From Marinifilum breve (GTDB lineage: Bacteria > Bacteroidota > Bacteroidia > Bacteroidales > Marinifilaceae): a stretch of DNA of 64,000 nucleotides. Both the position numbers and the translations under genes were made by a program. Below are positions 44,352 to 53,357 of this stretch, piece by piece. The stretch covers positions 726,056 through 790,055 of the forward strand of contig NZ_QFLI01000002.1 of assembly GCF_003202155.1 (NCBI RefSeq), read 5' to 3'. The stretch's first letter is position 1; each line of letters begins with the position of its first letter. The notes under the pieces were generated by a model. The model saw only the letters and a list, made by a program, of their open reading frames with translations, did not search any database and was not told where the DNA came from.

Positions 44352-47060
44352 ATGCGTACAATACAAGATATATTGGCTACTTATGCCAATCGAATTCTAT
44401 CAAAAAAAATATTGCCAGCCCGTAAAGCCAGCTTCTCATCCATTCCTGATGAAATGAATCAGGAATTGAAAGATTGCATTCAGCAAATGGGCTACAAACA
44501 GTTATACTCTCATCAGGCAGAAATGTACCAAAGAGCCATGCAAGGGAAATCGGTAGTGATTACTACGGGAACAGCCAGTGGAAAATCTTTGTCTTTTTAC
44601 CTTCCGGTGATTGAAAGAATACTGGAAAATCCTAGCCGAAGAGCTCTTTTTATCTACCCTACCAAGGCCTTAACCAAGGATCAACTTCGCAATATTGTTG
44701 AGTTTGTTGAGTATTTCGGTAAACATCGCATACAGGCCGGCATTTACGATGGAGATACGCCTGCCAACGAACGCTCAAGAATTCGTGAGGAAGCAAATAT
44801 CATCCTTACCAATCCTGATATGATTAACGCCACTTTTCTGCCGAATCACAACCGCTATGGTTTCCCTCATTTGTTTGCCAATCTCGATTTCATTGTAATT
44901 GATGAATTGCATGCTTATCGCGGAGCATTTGGCTCTCATGTTTCGAATGTAATGCGTCGATTGCTTCGAATTTGCAATTACCATGGCATCACTCCCAAGT
45001 TTTTATGCAGTTCGGCTACCATTGCCAATCCTGCTGAACTGGCTGAGAACATTTGTCATCAGCCTTTCGAATTGATTGAGAAAGATGGATCGCCAACACC
45101 TGAGAAAGAAATTCTTTTTTGGCAGCCCGAATACATAAAAGAGGCACAAAGAAAAAGATCGGTAACCGAAGAGTTGAAAGGTCTACTGCCAGATTTAATC
45201 GAGAATTGTACCCGCGTAATTACCTTTTGTATGTCGCGTCGAGAAACCGAAGTGGTCACCAAAGAGTGTCGCGATATTTTGGCACAAGATCCATTAAAAC
45301 TAGCACCCGATTTTTCGGATAAAATATCGGCTTACCGTGGTGGATATACTCCTTTGGAAAGAGCCAAAATTGAAAAGGATTTGGTAGAAGGCAGTATTTA
45401 CGGCGTTGTATCGACTTCGGCCTTGGAGTTGGGTATCGACATTGGTGCTTTGGACATGGTGGTAATGGGTGGATTTCCCGGAACACGAGCAAGTTTTTGG
45501 CAACAGCTGGGGCGTGCAGGTAGAAAGGGCAACAAAGCCTATGCGGTTCTGATGCTGAAAGAAAAACCTATGGATCAGTACGTGGGAATGAATCCGAATT
45601 GGTTGTTGCAATCGGAATCGGAAAATGCAGTAATCGATAAAAACAATTTATACATACAGCTGGCACACATTCGCGCGGCTTCGGCCGAATTGCCTCTTAA
45701 TATCGATGACATTGCTACATTCCCTGATTTGGGAGAGATTATCCCTTTATTACAAAAAGAGGGTGAAATTAGCGAGCACAATGCGCAGTATCAGTGGAGC
45801 GGACAGGTATCTCCTGCTCACGAAATCAGCTTGAGAAACATTACCAGCGACACCATTAAAGTGGTTGATCGTGAAAAAGAAAAAACAATCACTACCGTTG
45901 ATCTGGTACAGGCGAAAAAGGAATTTTACCCCGGAGCCATTTACCTACACGATAGCATACAATACAAGAGTCTTGATTTGGATTTGGAAAGCAAAACTGC
46001 CTGGGTGAAAGAGGTAGGTTCGAATTACTATACCGAACCTCACAAACCGGGAACCATAGACATTTTAATGGAACATGACCAAAGTGAGAAGCACCGAATT
46101 TATTCCTGCTTTGGTGACGTTCGAGTAAGTGTTTTGGTATCGGGCTATAAAATGATTCAGTTCAACACGCATCAAAACTTGGGCTATGAGGGACTTTCGC
46201 AGATTTTACAAACCCAAATGGAAACCGAAGCTTGTTGGATTCAAATTCCTGATAATGTGGTAAAAGTATTTGTTGCAACAGGTAAAGCACCAAGTTTGGA
46301 GCCTCAAAAACCATTGGAAGAGGACAAAAGCATTCCTCGATTTGATTATACCGAAGGATTGGTGCATTGCCTAAATGCCGCAGCAGCCATGCGAGTTATG
46401 GCTACCCATTCCGATTTGGGTGGTACGATCTTTGGCTTTGCACATCCTAAATCGCACAAACACAAGCATGCCATTATTTTATACGATGAGTATCCTGGTG
46501 GATTGGGATTTTCTGAAAAAGCATTCGAATATATCGATGAAATCATCAAAAGTGCTGGCCAACTGGTTAAGAACTGTTCTTGCCAGGATGGATGCCCGGC
46601 TTGTGTTGGAGATCATCGTATTAACAAGCATTTAATTCTGTGGGCACTGCGCTCTTTTTATAAGGAAGTTGATTTACCAAAAGACATTAAGGTTGAAGGT
46701 TTAACAAACTACACAAATGCTCCAATCCCAAAAATTGACTGGAACAATTTGAAAGAAAACTGGCAAGTCGTTTTAAGTCGATTTGAAAAAGAAAATTTAT
46801 TTGGTTCTCGATTCTTAAAACAAAGCAGTGCATTGGAAACCAAAGGCTCTCAATTGATTCTATACTATGCTGACAGCAGCTTAAAATTGGCTCAAAAACC
46901 CGAAGTAATAGAAGGAATCAAATCCGAGTTATCGAAAGTAATTCTTTTACCGGAACATTTTGAATTGCATCTACGCCCCGACAATGGAGAAGCAAATCTA
47001 AAAAATCAGCTGAAGCTGCAACGCATGATGAGCAATGGCAAAGGCTATTTGAACAATTAA
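44352..47060 (+). CDS. MrfA-like DEAD/DEAH-box helicase with DUF1998 zinc domain
   Basis: The 902-residue protein has SF2 motifs: Walker A VITTGTASGKSLSF, DEAD-box variant IDELHAYRG, SSATIANPAELAE and motif VI in QQLGRAGRKGNKAYAV. The C-terminal region (about 690-760) ends in the four-cysteine zinc knuckle CSCQDGCPACVGDHR of DUF1998. This is the MrfA/YprA layout of helicases linked to repair of interstrand crosslinks and similar damage. MrfA is often paired with an exonuclease MrfB, which is not recognisable here; a UvrD-like helicase follows instead. Confidence 0.86.
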   Translation: MRTIQDILATYANRILSKKILPARKASFSSIPDEMNQELKDCIQQMGYKQLYSHQAEMYQRAMQGKSVVITTGTASGKSLSFYLPVIERILENPSRRALFIYPTKALTKDQLRNIVEFVEYFGKHRIQAGIYDGDTPANERSRIREEANIILTNPDMINATFLPNHNRYGFPHLFANLDFIVIDELHAYRGAFGSHVSNVMRRLLRICNYHGITPKFLCSSATIANPAELAENICHQPFELIEKDGSPTPEKEILFWQPEYIKEAQRKRSVTEELKGLLPDLIENCTRVITFCMSRRETEVVTKECRDILAQDPLKLAPDFSDKISAYRGGYTPLERAKIEKDLVEGSIYGVVSTSALELGIDIGALDMVVMGGFPGTRASFWQQLGRAGRKGNKAYAVLMLKEKPMDQYVGMNPNWLLQSESENAVIDKNNLYIQLAHIRAASAELPLNIDDIATFPDLGEIIPLLQKEGEISEHNAQYQWSGQVSPAHEISLRNITSDTIKVVDREKEKTITTVDLVQAKKEFYPGAIYLHDSIQYKSLDLDLESKTAWVKEVGSNYYTEPHKPGTIDILMEHDQSEKHRIYSCFGDVRVSVLVSGYKMIQFNTHQNLGYEGLSQILQTQMETEACWIQIPDNVVKVFVATGKAPSLEPQKPLEEDKSIPRFDYTEGLVHCLNAAAAMRVMATHSDLGGTIFGFAHPKSHKHKHAIILYDEYPGGLGFSEKAFEYIDEIIKSAGQLVKNCSCQDGCPACVGDHRINKHLILWALRSFYKEVDLPKDIKVEGLTNYTNAPIPKIDWNNLKENWQVVLSRFEKENLFGSRFLKQSSALETKGSQLILYYADSSLKLAQKPEVIEGIKSELSKVILLPEHFELHLRPDNGEANLKNQLKLQRMMSNGKGYLNN

Positions 47061-47074
47061 AGAGGTAATTCGAG

Positions 47075-47319
47075 TGAAAGTTTTGATGATTTTATTAAAG
47101 CTTTGGTAATTTTATCAAAGCTTTCAAAAATTTACTAAAGCTTTGATGATTTTATCAAAACCTTTCAAGAATTTATTAAAGCTTTGGTGATTTTACCAAA
47201 ACCTTTCAAGAATTTATTAAAGCTTTGGTGATTTTACCAAAACCTTTCAAGAATTTATTAAAGCTTTGGTGATTTTACCAAAACCTTTCAAGAATTTACT
47301 AAAGCTTTGATGATTTTAT
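47075..47319. repeat. 41-bp dimeric tandem repeat array between two helicase genes
   Basis: Half-units of 20 and 21 bases alternate: TAAAGCTTTGGTGATTTTAY and CAAAACCTTTCAAGAATTTAY. The exact 41-bp period is seen at 47181, 47222 and 47263. About twelve half-units are visible, the first few more degenerate, and a decayed one follows to about 47340. 41 is not divisible by three, so the array is not coding. It fills almost the whole gap between the MrfA-like and UvrD-like genes. Confidence 0.92.
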
Positions 47320-47377
47320 CAAAGATCAAGATATTCATTAGTATGTTGTTATAACCATCACTTACAAACATTTAAGA

Positions 47378-49672
47378 TTGAGCTTAAAACACCTACATAG
47401 AAAACTTAGGAACACTGACTTACCAAGTGAAGAATTCGATCCGATTTCGGCATTCGAATCTTTCGAAAGCCCAGTAATAAGTAATATTATTCCTCCGGAT
47501 CGATACACTGAACCGAAGGAGGATTACAGCGATATTATCACGAAAGTGGAAGCGAAAAAGCCACAATTGGCTTCTGCTTTAAAAAAACTCAATTTGTATC
47601 AGCAACAAGCTGTATTTTCTGAGGATCAGAAATTATTGCTCTCGGCAATGGTAGGAAGTGGAAAAACCACAGTGCTGACTCACAAGGTTCTCTATCTGCA
47701 CTTTATAAAAGGGATTCCTCTATCGCAAATGGCTGTGCTGACTTTTACCAATAAGGCTGCACGCGAAATCAAAGAGAGGATACTGTCTTTTTACGAAAAT
47801 TCAACACCACCCAATAGCGATGAACTGAGGTACTTTGGCACTTTTCATTCGGTTGCTCGCCAATTGATAAAGGAACATCCCAAATTGCAGGAATTGGGCT
47901 TTACTCCTGATTTTTCCATTATGGATCAGGAGGCAAAAGAAGATTTCTTGCAACGCTTGATTGTGAGTCACGAGCTGGATGTAAAATATCGCAACAAGCT
48001 GGACAAGCGCTTAAAATTGTACCGAAACGAAAAGCAAATCATCTACGGGAATATGAAAAATCCGGATGATTTGGTGCAGCTTTTAAATATTTCGCGCAAG
48101 GAGAAACAAGCCAATAACCTAATGGATTTTGATGATTTGATATCGGTGATCAACTGGCAGTTAAAACTGAAAAAGACATTTATTCCTGAATGGATTGTTG
48201 TGGATGAGTTTCAGGATTGCAACCAGGAACAAATTGAACTGATTCAAAACTTAAGCGATGATCGAAGTCATTTCTTTGCCGTTGGCGATCCCAACCAAAG
48301 TATTTATGCATGGCGAGGAAGTACGAATGTGATTTTCCAAAATTACATCGAAGATCAATCCTTTGTAATTATGCGATTGCCTTTGAATTACAGAACATCA
48401 GGACAGTTGCTTAATGCCGCTTCTTGTCTTTTGCAACAGGATAATGACGCTTTGCAAGCCACTCGCGACCAAGGAAAAAAACTGATTATCAGAAACCATT
48501 TCGATGATCACCAGGAAGCCTATTACTATGTGCAAAAATTTAAAGAGGTACACCAGCATGGAACGCCCCGGACGGAAATTGCCGTTTTGTTTCGTACCCG
48601 ACAGCAAATTGCCATATTCGAATCGATATTTCAATTGGAAGGCATCCCTTGCGAAGTGGTGAGCAAAACCAAATTGCGAGAACAAGCTGCCCTTTTCTGG
48701 TTGCAGAATATTCTCCTTTCCGGATTACATCCCAACGATATGGATAGCATTCTGCGTGTGTTTACATCTACCGATTTTGGCTGCTTAAAAGCTGGAAAGA
48801 GACTGCTATCAACATTCAGCAAGTTTATCGAAGGAAAAGAGTTTGCCTCAAAGCTGGAAGCTTTTTCTTGCTTTTTATCAGAGAAATATAAAAAACATGC
48901 AGAATACATTGATCTTTGCCAACGCCTGATGGGATTGGCTGATTATTTACGATCTCGAAAAAGGGATGTAAACCTGTATCAATACTTGTCTCTTGATTTC
49001 TTTTTGAAACCAACATCCATTAACTATAAGGATGATGTTGCAGATATTAAGAATGCCTTAAATGAATTGGATCATTATACATTGAAAAATTATTTTGGTG
49101 ACTGGTTGGAAATCTATCGTGCAGCCATGAGTCAGGTTAGCTTAGAAGGGCATTTTCAAATCAATTCTGGCATTCAAACGGAAACTAAGGGCGTAAGCCT
49201 GCTAACCATTCATGCAGCAAAAGGATTGGAATTTGATCATGTATACTTAAGTGGAGCCAATAGTGGAATTATTCCTTTGGAACGCAAAAAAGCAGGATAC
49301 GATCATTTGAAAGAAGAAAAGAGGCTACTGTTTGTTGCGCTTACACGAGCAAAAAATCACATGGAAATATCCTGGCATACCAAATCAAGCGCATGGAATG
49401 CACAAGATGGACCTTCCTATTTCTTGAATTCGATTCCAAGTGCTTTGCTTGAGAAAGTGGATACCGCTCCAACCAAGGATTCTGAGTTAGAAACCACTCC
49501 AAAAGTAGAATTGAATGATGATTCCAAATGGAAAGTTGGAACAAAAGTAAAACATCCAAAATATGGAACCGGCGAAATCAAATCCTGCAATGAACAGGAT
49601 GTTGTTTGTGATTTTGGTAAATTTGGAGAGAAGAGTTTTGCCTCAGCTTGGGCTCCATTGGTTAAAATTTAA
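47378..49672 (+). CDS. UvrD/Rep-family ATP-dependent helicase
   Basis: The protein has 764 residues starting at a TTG; no ATG lies nearer in frame before Walker A, and the upstream frame closes at 47339. SF1 motifs are present: SAMVGSGKTTVLTHK, VDEFQDCNQEQ, GDPNQSIYAWRGS, TIHAAKGLEFDHVYL and LLFVALTRAKNHM. The C-terminal tail (about 710-764, KVKHPKYGTGEI) looks like the small Tudor-like domain found in UvrD/PcrA. It probably unwinds DNA in repair. It lies 318 bases after the MrfA-like gene. Confidence 0.87.
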   Translation: MSLKHLHRKLRNTDLPSEEFDPISAFESFESPVISNIIPPDRYTEPKEDYSDIITKVEAKKPQLASALKKLNLYQQQAVFSEDQKLLLSAMVGSGKTTVLTHKVLYLHFIKGIPLSQMAVLTFTNKAAREIKERILSFYENSTPPNSDELRYFGTFHSVARQLIKEHPKLQELGFTPDFSIMDQEAKEDFLQRLIVSHELDVKYRNKLDKRLKLYRNEKQIIYGNMKNPDDLVQLLNISRKEKQANNLMDFDDLISVINWQLKLKKTFIPEWIVVDEFQDCNQEQIELIQNLSDDRSHFFAVGDPNQSIYAWRGSTNVIFQNYIEDQSFVIMRLPLNYRTSGQLLNAASCLLQQDNDALQATRDQGKKLIIRNHFDDHQEAYYYVQKFKEVHQHGTPRTEIAVLFRTRQQIAIFESIFQLEGIPCEVVSKTKLREQAALFWLQNILLSGLHPNDMDSILRVFTSTDFGCLKAGKRLLSTFSKFIEGKEFASKLEAFSCFLSEKYKKHAEYIDLCQRLMGLADYLRSRKRDVNLYQYLSLDFFLKPTSINYKDDVADIKNALNELDHYTLKNYFGDWLEIYRAAMSQVSLEGHFQINSGIQTETKGVSLLTIHAAKGLEFDHVYLSGANSGIIPLERKKAGYDHLKEEKRLLFVALTRAKNHMEISWHTKSSAWNAQDGPSYFLNSIPSALLEKVDTAPTKDSELETTPKVELNDDSKWKVGTKVKHPKYGTGEIKSCNEQDVVCDFGKFGEKSFASAWAPLVKI

Positions 49673-49681
49673 AAAAGAAAT

Positions 49682-50098
49682 ATGTATCAAAAAGACTATG
49701 TATTAAGAATGATTGAGATGATTGGTGAATTGATCGCTCAAATTTTAGGCTTACTGAATAAAAAGAACACAAAAAAAGCATCTCAGATTCTTGAAAATGC
49801 ATATCGCGATTTTTTGAAAGAAGATGCTTCATTCTTTAGGGGCTTGCCAAAAGAAAAACTTACCAATAGATTATTGCAGGAGCACAACTATACAGATGAA
49901 CACCTACAAGTATTAGCAGAATTATTTTATGCTGAAGCCGAAATTCAAAACGCAAAAGAACAAAAAGCACTAGCAATCGAATATTACGAGAAATCTTTAA
50001 TTCTATTTCGTTTTGTAGTCAAAAATTCAAGTAATTTTTCCATCAGATTGGAACAGAAAATTAATTCACTTGAAAAGAAGCTGAATCATTCATTGTAA
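49682..50098 (+). CDS. Small helical protein, possibly DUF6483-like
   Basis: The 138-residue protein starts nine bases after the helicase stop. MYQKDYVLRMIEMIGELIAQILGLL at the N-terminus and a TPR-like helical pair (VLAELFYAEAEIQNAKEQKALAIEYYEKSLILF) resemble DUF6483 proteins. The family guess rests on pattern memory only. Its 3' end overlaps the opposite-strand gene by 13 bases. Confidence 0.6.
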   Translation: MYQKDYVLRMIEMIGELIAQILGLLNKKNTKKASQILENAYRDFLKEDASFFRGLPKEKLTNRLLQEHNYTDEHLQVLAELFYAEAEIQNAKEQKALAIEYYEKSLILFRFVVKNSSNFSIRLEQKINSLEKKLNHSL

Positions 50099-50781
50099 GC
50101 ATTTCGATAGGATTGATAATAAATTTCCTCAAGAGGGTCAATTCGAATGGAGTTATCTTTCTTTTCAAATTCCATTTGTTGGTACTTATTATAGAATTGA
50201 TTCCTAAGATCGTCATCAACGAGTTGATATTCCAGGTAGGTTTTTGATTTGTAATAATGAATAACTGGGACCAATTCTTTAATCGAGTCATTTTTAACAT
50301 GAAGTATCCCGTAATACTTTGATATTGAATCTTCCTGCACACTAAAATCAATCAAACTAAAAACATCATTGGCAATATTAAGCTTTTTATAGCCAGCAAC
50401 TTGCCTGGTTTCAAAATGCTTTTCCATATGGTAAATAGTCCGATCGGATTTGTAAAAAGCTCTAACCCTATGCTTTGCTGGTCGCAATTTTGAAACTTCC
50501 AGAGATATCAGATTTCCAACCTTTTGTTTTGATTGCGCTCCTTTTAAAGTATAGTATCCATCATACCAATTATTATCAACCTGATAAAAATATCTTACCG
50601 TTTGTTTCCAATTCACTTGTCCGCCAAAAGAAACGGTGTGAATGTTTGTATCATAGATTAATGCATCTTGTTTATATGTTTTACCCCAAAAGATGATCGG
50701 CAACTTAAAACCATTCCATGCATAAAAAGCAAAAAAAGAAAGAAATACAATTCCAAAAGCCCATGGGTTAATTTTATTCAT
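50086..50781 (-). CDS. Membrane-anchored protein of unknown function (DUF3592-like region)
   Basis: The 231-residue protein has one N-terminal membrane helix (about 8-26) followed by a soluble region. The segment KQTVRYFYQVDNNWYDG...GNLISLEVSKLRPAKHRV resembles the DUF3592 beta domain found in small membrane proteins. The rest is not recognised. It converges on and slightly overlaps the gene at 49682. Confidence 0.55.
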   Translation of the reverse strand: MNKINPWAFGIVFLSFFAFYAWNGFKLPIIFWGKTYKQDALIYDTNIHTVSFGGQVNWKQTVRYFYQVDNNWYDGYYTLKGAQSKQKVGNLISLEVSKLRPAKHRVRAFYKSDRTIYHMEKHFETRQVAGYKKLNIANDVFSLIDFSVQEDSISKYYGILHVKNDSIKELVPVIHYYKSKTYLEYQLVDDDLRNQFYNKYQQMEFEKKDNSIRIDPLEEIYYQSYRNAYNE

Positions 50782-50908
50782 ACGATTAAATATTAAAATG
50801 CACTTAAACTATAATCCAAACAATATATTAAATGAAGTTAAATATAATATTTTTTCGTGATTATCACACAAATATGACAAATTTCATGTTCTAAAAGACC
50901 TAATTTAA

Positions 50909-50940
50909 TTGGTGTTTCATTTAGGAAACTGCTACATTTG
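50909..50940 (+). promoter_or_regulatory. Bacteroidota-type promoter for the C_GCAxxG_C_C gene
   Basis: TTG at 50909-50911 and TACATTTG at 50933-50940 are separated by 21 bases, fitting the -33/-7 spacing. The start codon at 50966 is 25 bases further on, giving a leader of about 20 bases. Confidence 0.6.
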
Positions 50941-50965
50941 TTGTTAACCAACTTGAACCTTTACA

Positions 50966-51349
50966 ATGAGTTTTTTTCATAAGAGAACAAAAGCAGATAC
51001 TGCTTTAAAATATTTTCATAAACCTCCGGGGTATTACAATTGCGCCCAAGCAATTTTTAAAGCTTTTCAGGAGGAATACCAAATCACAAACGATCAGATT
51101 GTGGAATTGGCCAAATATGGCAATGGCAAAGCACCTAATGGATACTGTGGCGCTTACTTTGCGGCTTTGGAACTAATTAAAGACAAACCTGATTTGAAAG
51201 ATGAATTCACCAAGAGATTTCAAGAAAAATCAGATCATTTAACTTGTTTCGATATCAGGTTTAATTACAGCATGTCATGTAAAAACCTGGTAAAGCTGGC
51301 TGCCAATCTTCTGAACGAAATTGACTCAGAAAAAAAGGATTCAGAATGA
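50966..51349 (+). CDS. C_GCAxxG_C_C family redox protein
   Basis: The 127-residue protein carries the family's cysteine pattern: YYNCAQAIFKAF, then GYCGAYFAAL, and two more cysteines in HLTCFDIRFNYSMSCKNLVKLA. These proteins are thought to bind an Fe-S cluster or redox-active metal. The GCA element reads YCGAY here rather than the classical GCGAxxG. Its stop overlaps the NUDIX start by four bases (ATGA). Confidence 0.78.
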   Translation: MSFFHKRTKADTALKYFHKPPGYYNCAQAIFKAFQEEYQITNDQIVELAKYGNGKAPNGYCGAYFAALELIKDKPDLKDEFTKRFQEKSDHLTCFDIRFNYSMSCKNLVKLAANLLNEIDSEKKDSE

Positions 51350-51747
51350 AACCCATTCAGGTAAGCGCAGCAATTATCCGAAAAGGAGATTTTATTTTAG
51401 TCGCACAAAGAAATCATCACGATGATTTAGGATTAAAATGGGAGTTCCCTGGTGGTAAAATCGAAGCAAACGAAACTGATGAAGAATGCATGGTTCGAGA
51501 ACTGCATGAAGAATTCGGCATTCAATCAAAAGTAACAGGATTTCTGGGAGAAAGCACTCACAATTATGGCAGTAAAATCGTTTGCCTAAAAGCATTTTTT
51601 GTTGAACATGTATCAGGTGAATTTCAAAAGAGAGTACACCAAAATATCAAGTGGGTACATGTCAACGAATTAAAAGACATGGATTGGGCTCCTGCCGATA
51701 TCAAGTTGGTCGATTTGCTCCTAGAATATCTTCAATCAAGCAATTGA
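51346..51747 (+). CDS. MutT-like NUDIX hydrolase
   Basis: The 133-residue protein has the Nudix box GGKIEANETDEECMVRELHEEFGI, with G, E, R-E-x2-E-E in place. The short single-domain form and its closeness to MutT suggest an oxidised-nucleotide (8-oxo-dGTP) pyrophosphatase. It is translationally coupled to the redox protein gene and converges on folK, with a 16-base 3' overlap. Confidence 0.85.
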   Translation: MKPIQVSAAIIRKGDFILVAQRNHHDDLGLKWEFPGGKIEANETDEECMVRELHEEFGIQSKVTGFLGESTHNYGSKIVCLKAFFVEHVSGEFQKRVHQNIKWVHVNELKDMDWAPADIKLVDLLLEYLQSSN

Positions 51748-52103
51748 TTTACCGAATCACGCAAAAAATCCCTGGTATGGTAATCTTCATCAACGATTTC
51801 ACCATTCCACACAACAATATCAAGATCAATTACTCTCGGACCAAATTTAGGCAAGCTCCTATCCCTTCCCATTCTATCTTCAAGTCGCTTTAAATAATTT
51901 CGAAACTCATCAATATCATGCTGTGTTTCAACCTTAACAGCTCCATTAATAAAATCATCCTGATCCGTTATTCCTATAGGTGCAGTTTTAACCCATGATG
52001 AATGTTTTCCTACTCTATGATCCTTTGCCAGCAAACATAACATCCTTTTGATATTTTCATTGGGATTTATATTTGATCCTATTCCGATAATACACGAGTT
52101 CAT
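51732..52103 (-). CDS. folK: 2-amino-4-hydroxy-6-hydroxymethyldihydropteridine pyrophosphokinase
   Basis: Starting at 52103 (MNSCIIGIGSNINPNEN), the protein is 123 residues, shorter than the usual 150-160. The HPPK core is intact: IGIGSN, the RMGRDRSLPKFGPRVIDLDIV signature with its Asp pair. It transfers pyrophosphate to hydroxymethyldihydropterin in folate synthesis. It lies ten bases after folB. Confidence 0.85.
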   Translation of the reverse strand: MNSCIIGIGSNINPNENIKRMLCLLAKDHRVGKHSSWVKTAPIGITDQDDFINGAVKVETQHDIDEFRNYLKRLEDRMGRDRSLPKFGPRVIDLDIVVWNGEIVDEDYHTRDFLRDSVNQLLD

Positions 52104-52113
52104 ATTCTTTAAA

Positions 52114-52470
52114 TTAGATTTTCCGGTTTGCTTCAAGCTCTATGGATACTGATTCAGCAAATCGCAATGCATGAGGCTTATCAACTTCTACTTTAGCCCA
52201 CTCTACATTCGGGTTTTTCATGATCAAATCCAAAACTTGTTGAGTCAAATTTTCAAGCATTTTAAATTTGCCTTCCTGTACCAAAGCAATTACTTTTTTC
52301 GTAATTACCTTGTAATTATACGAGTTGTCAACATCATCATTCTTAATGGCTTCACTAACATCCGTTTTAATACTCATGTTAATTACCACATCCTGTTTGT
52401 TTCTTAGTTCTTCAGGATTAAATCCAATGTATGTTCTAATCAGTAAATTTTTAACGCGAATAATTGCCAT
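52114..52470 (-). CDS. folB: Dihydroneopterin aldolase
   Basis: The protein is a 118-residue FolB: IRVKNLLIRTYIGFNPEELRNKQDVVINM with the conserved tyrosine in the RTYIG element, then DVDNSYNYKVITKKV and the lysine/glutamate C-terminal HALRFAESVSIELEANR. It splits dihydroneopterin, and lies between folK and the reductase gene on the same strand. Confidence 0.9.
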   Translation of the reverse strand: MAIIRVKNLLIRTYIGFNPEELRNKQDVVINMSIKTDVSEAIKNDDVDNSYNYKVITKKVIALVQEGKFKMLENLTQQVLDLIMKNPNVEWAKVEVDKPHALRFAESVSIELEANRKI

Positions 52471-52479
52471 AATCTAATT

Positions 52480-53202
52480 TTATAAGAGTTGTTCTCCACC
52501 ATCGCAGTACAATATCTGCCCAGTCAAGTTATCGTTTTCCAATATGTAATCTATCGATTGAAGAATTGGCTTTACTCCTCCAGGTACTTTCATCGGAGTT
52601 TTATTAGCCAAATTCTTTAAATATTCCTCTCCTTTTCCCTCTGGCGGTAATGTTGCACCAGGAGCAATTCCATTTACTCGTATATCTGGTCCGCATTCCA
52701 GAGCCATCATTTTTGTTAGATGTGCTAATCCTACCTTAGAAATGCTATAAGCGGCATGAGAATTTGAATATCCTGAAATTCGGGTATCCAAAAAATTAAT
52801 AATTAAACCCTTATTGTTATTCAAAACAAAATCACGCGAAAGAATGAATGGTGCTTTTAAATTCACATCTATCTGTAAATTGAAAAGTTTCACATCTGTT
52901 TCGCGGATTACACCTGGATCAAAAACCGAAGCATTATTAACAAGTATATCCAATTGCTTAAAGTGCTTCATCACCTTATCGGTCAACTGCTCTAATTCTG
53001 ACTCATTGCCCAAATCACATTGAAAAATTTTGATTTTTTGCGATGGATAAATATCAATCAATTTAGCCTGCAACTCAAGGGCTTCTTTTTTGGAAGAATT
53101 GTAGTGCAATGCAATATTATACCCCTTAGCTGCCAGATGTTCAGCCAACTCTTTTCCTATTCGTTTTATCGCTCCCGTTATTAGGACATTTTTCCTTACC
53201 AT
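52480..53202 (-). CDS. FolM/pteridine-reductase-like short-chain dehydrogenase
   Basis: The 240-residue SDR has the nucleotide-binding motif TGAIKRIGKELAEHLAAKG, in which an Arg replaces the usual Gly. This TGxxxRxG form is typical of pteridine reductases such as FolM and PTR1. NNASVF, the catalytic AYSISKVGL and PGATLPPEGKG are also present. Being upstream of folB and folK, it probably reduces a dihydropterin, supplying tetrahydropterin or tetrahydrofolate. Confidence 0.8.
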   Translation of the reverse strand: MVRKNVLITGAIKRIGKELAEHLAAKGYNIALHYNSSKKEALELQAKLIDIYPSQKIKIFQCDLGNESELEQLTDKVMKHFKQLDILVNNASVFDPGVIRETDVKLFNLQIDVNLKAPFILSRDFVLNNNKGLIINFLDTRISGYSNSHAAYSISKVGLAHLTKMMALECGPDIRVNGIAPGATLPPEGKGEEYLKNLANKTPMKVPGGVKPILQSIDYILENDNLTGQILYCDGGEQLL

Positions 53203-53357
53203 TTCAATTGATTTTATCGCTTTCCATTAAAATTAAAAAATATTCAAGCTTTTAAGAAATTTATGATAAGATAATTTAAAGATTCACAGAAAATATCATT
53301 TTATAATTCCTATTTTTGATGTTTGGATTAACGATTCTGAAATTTAATAGGTGAAAA

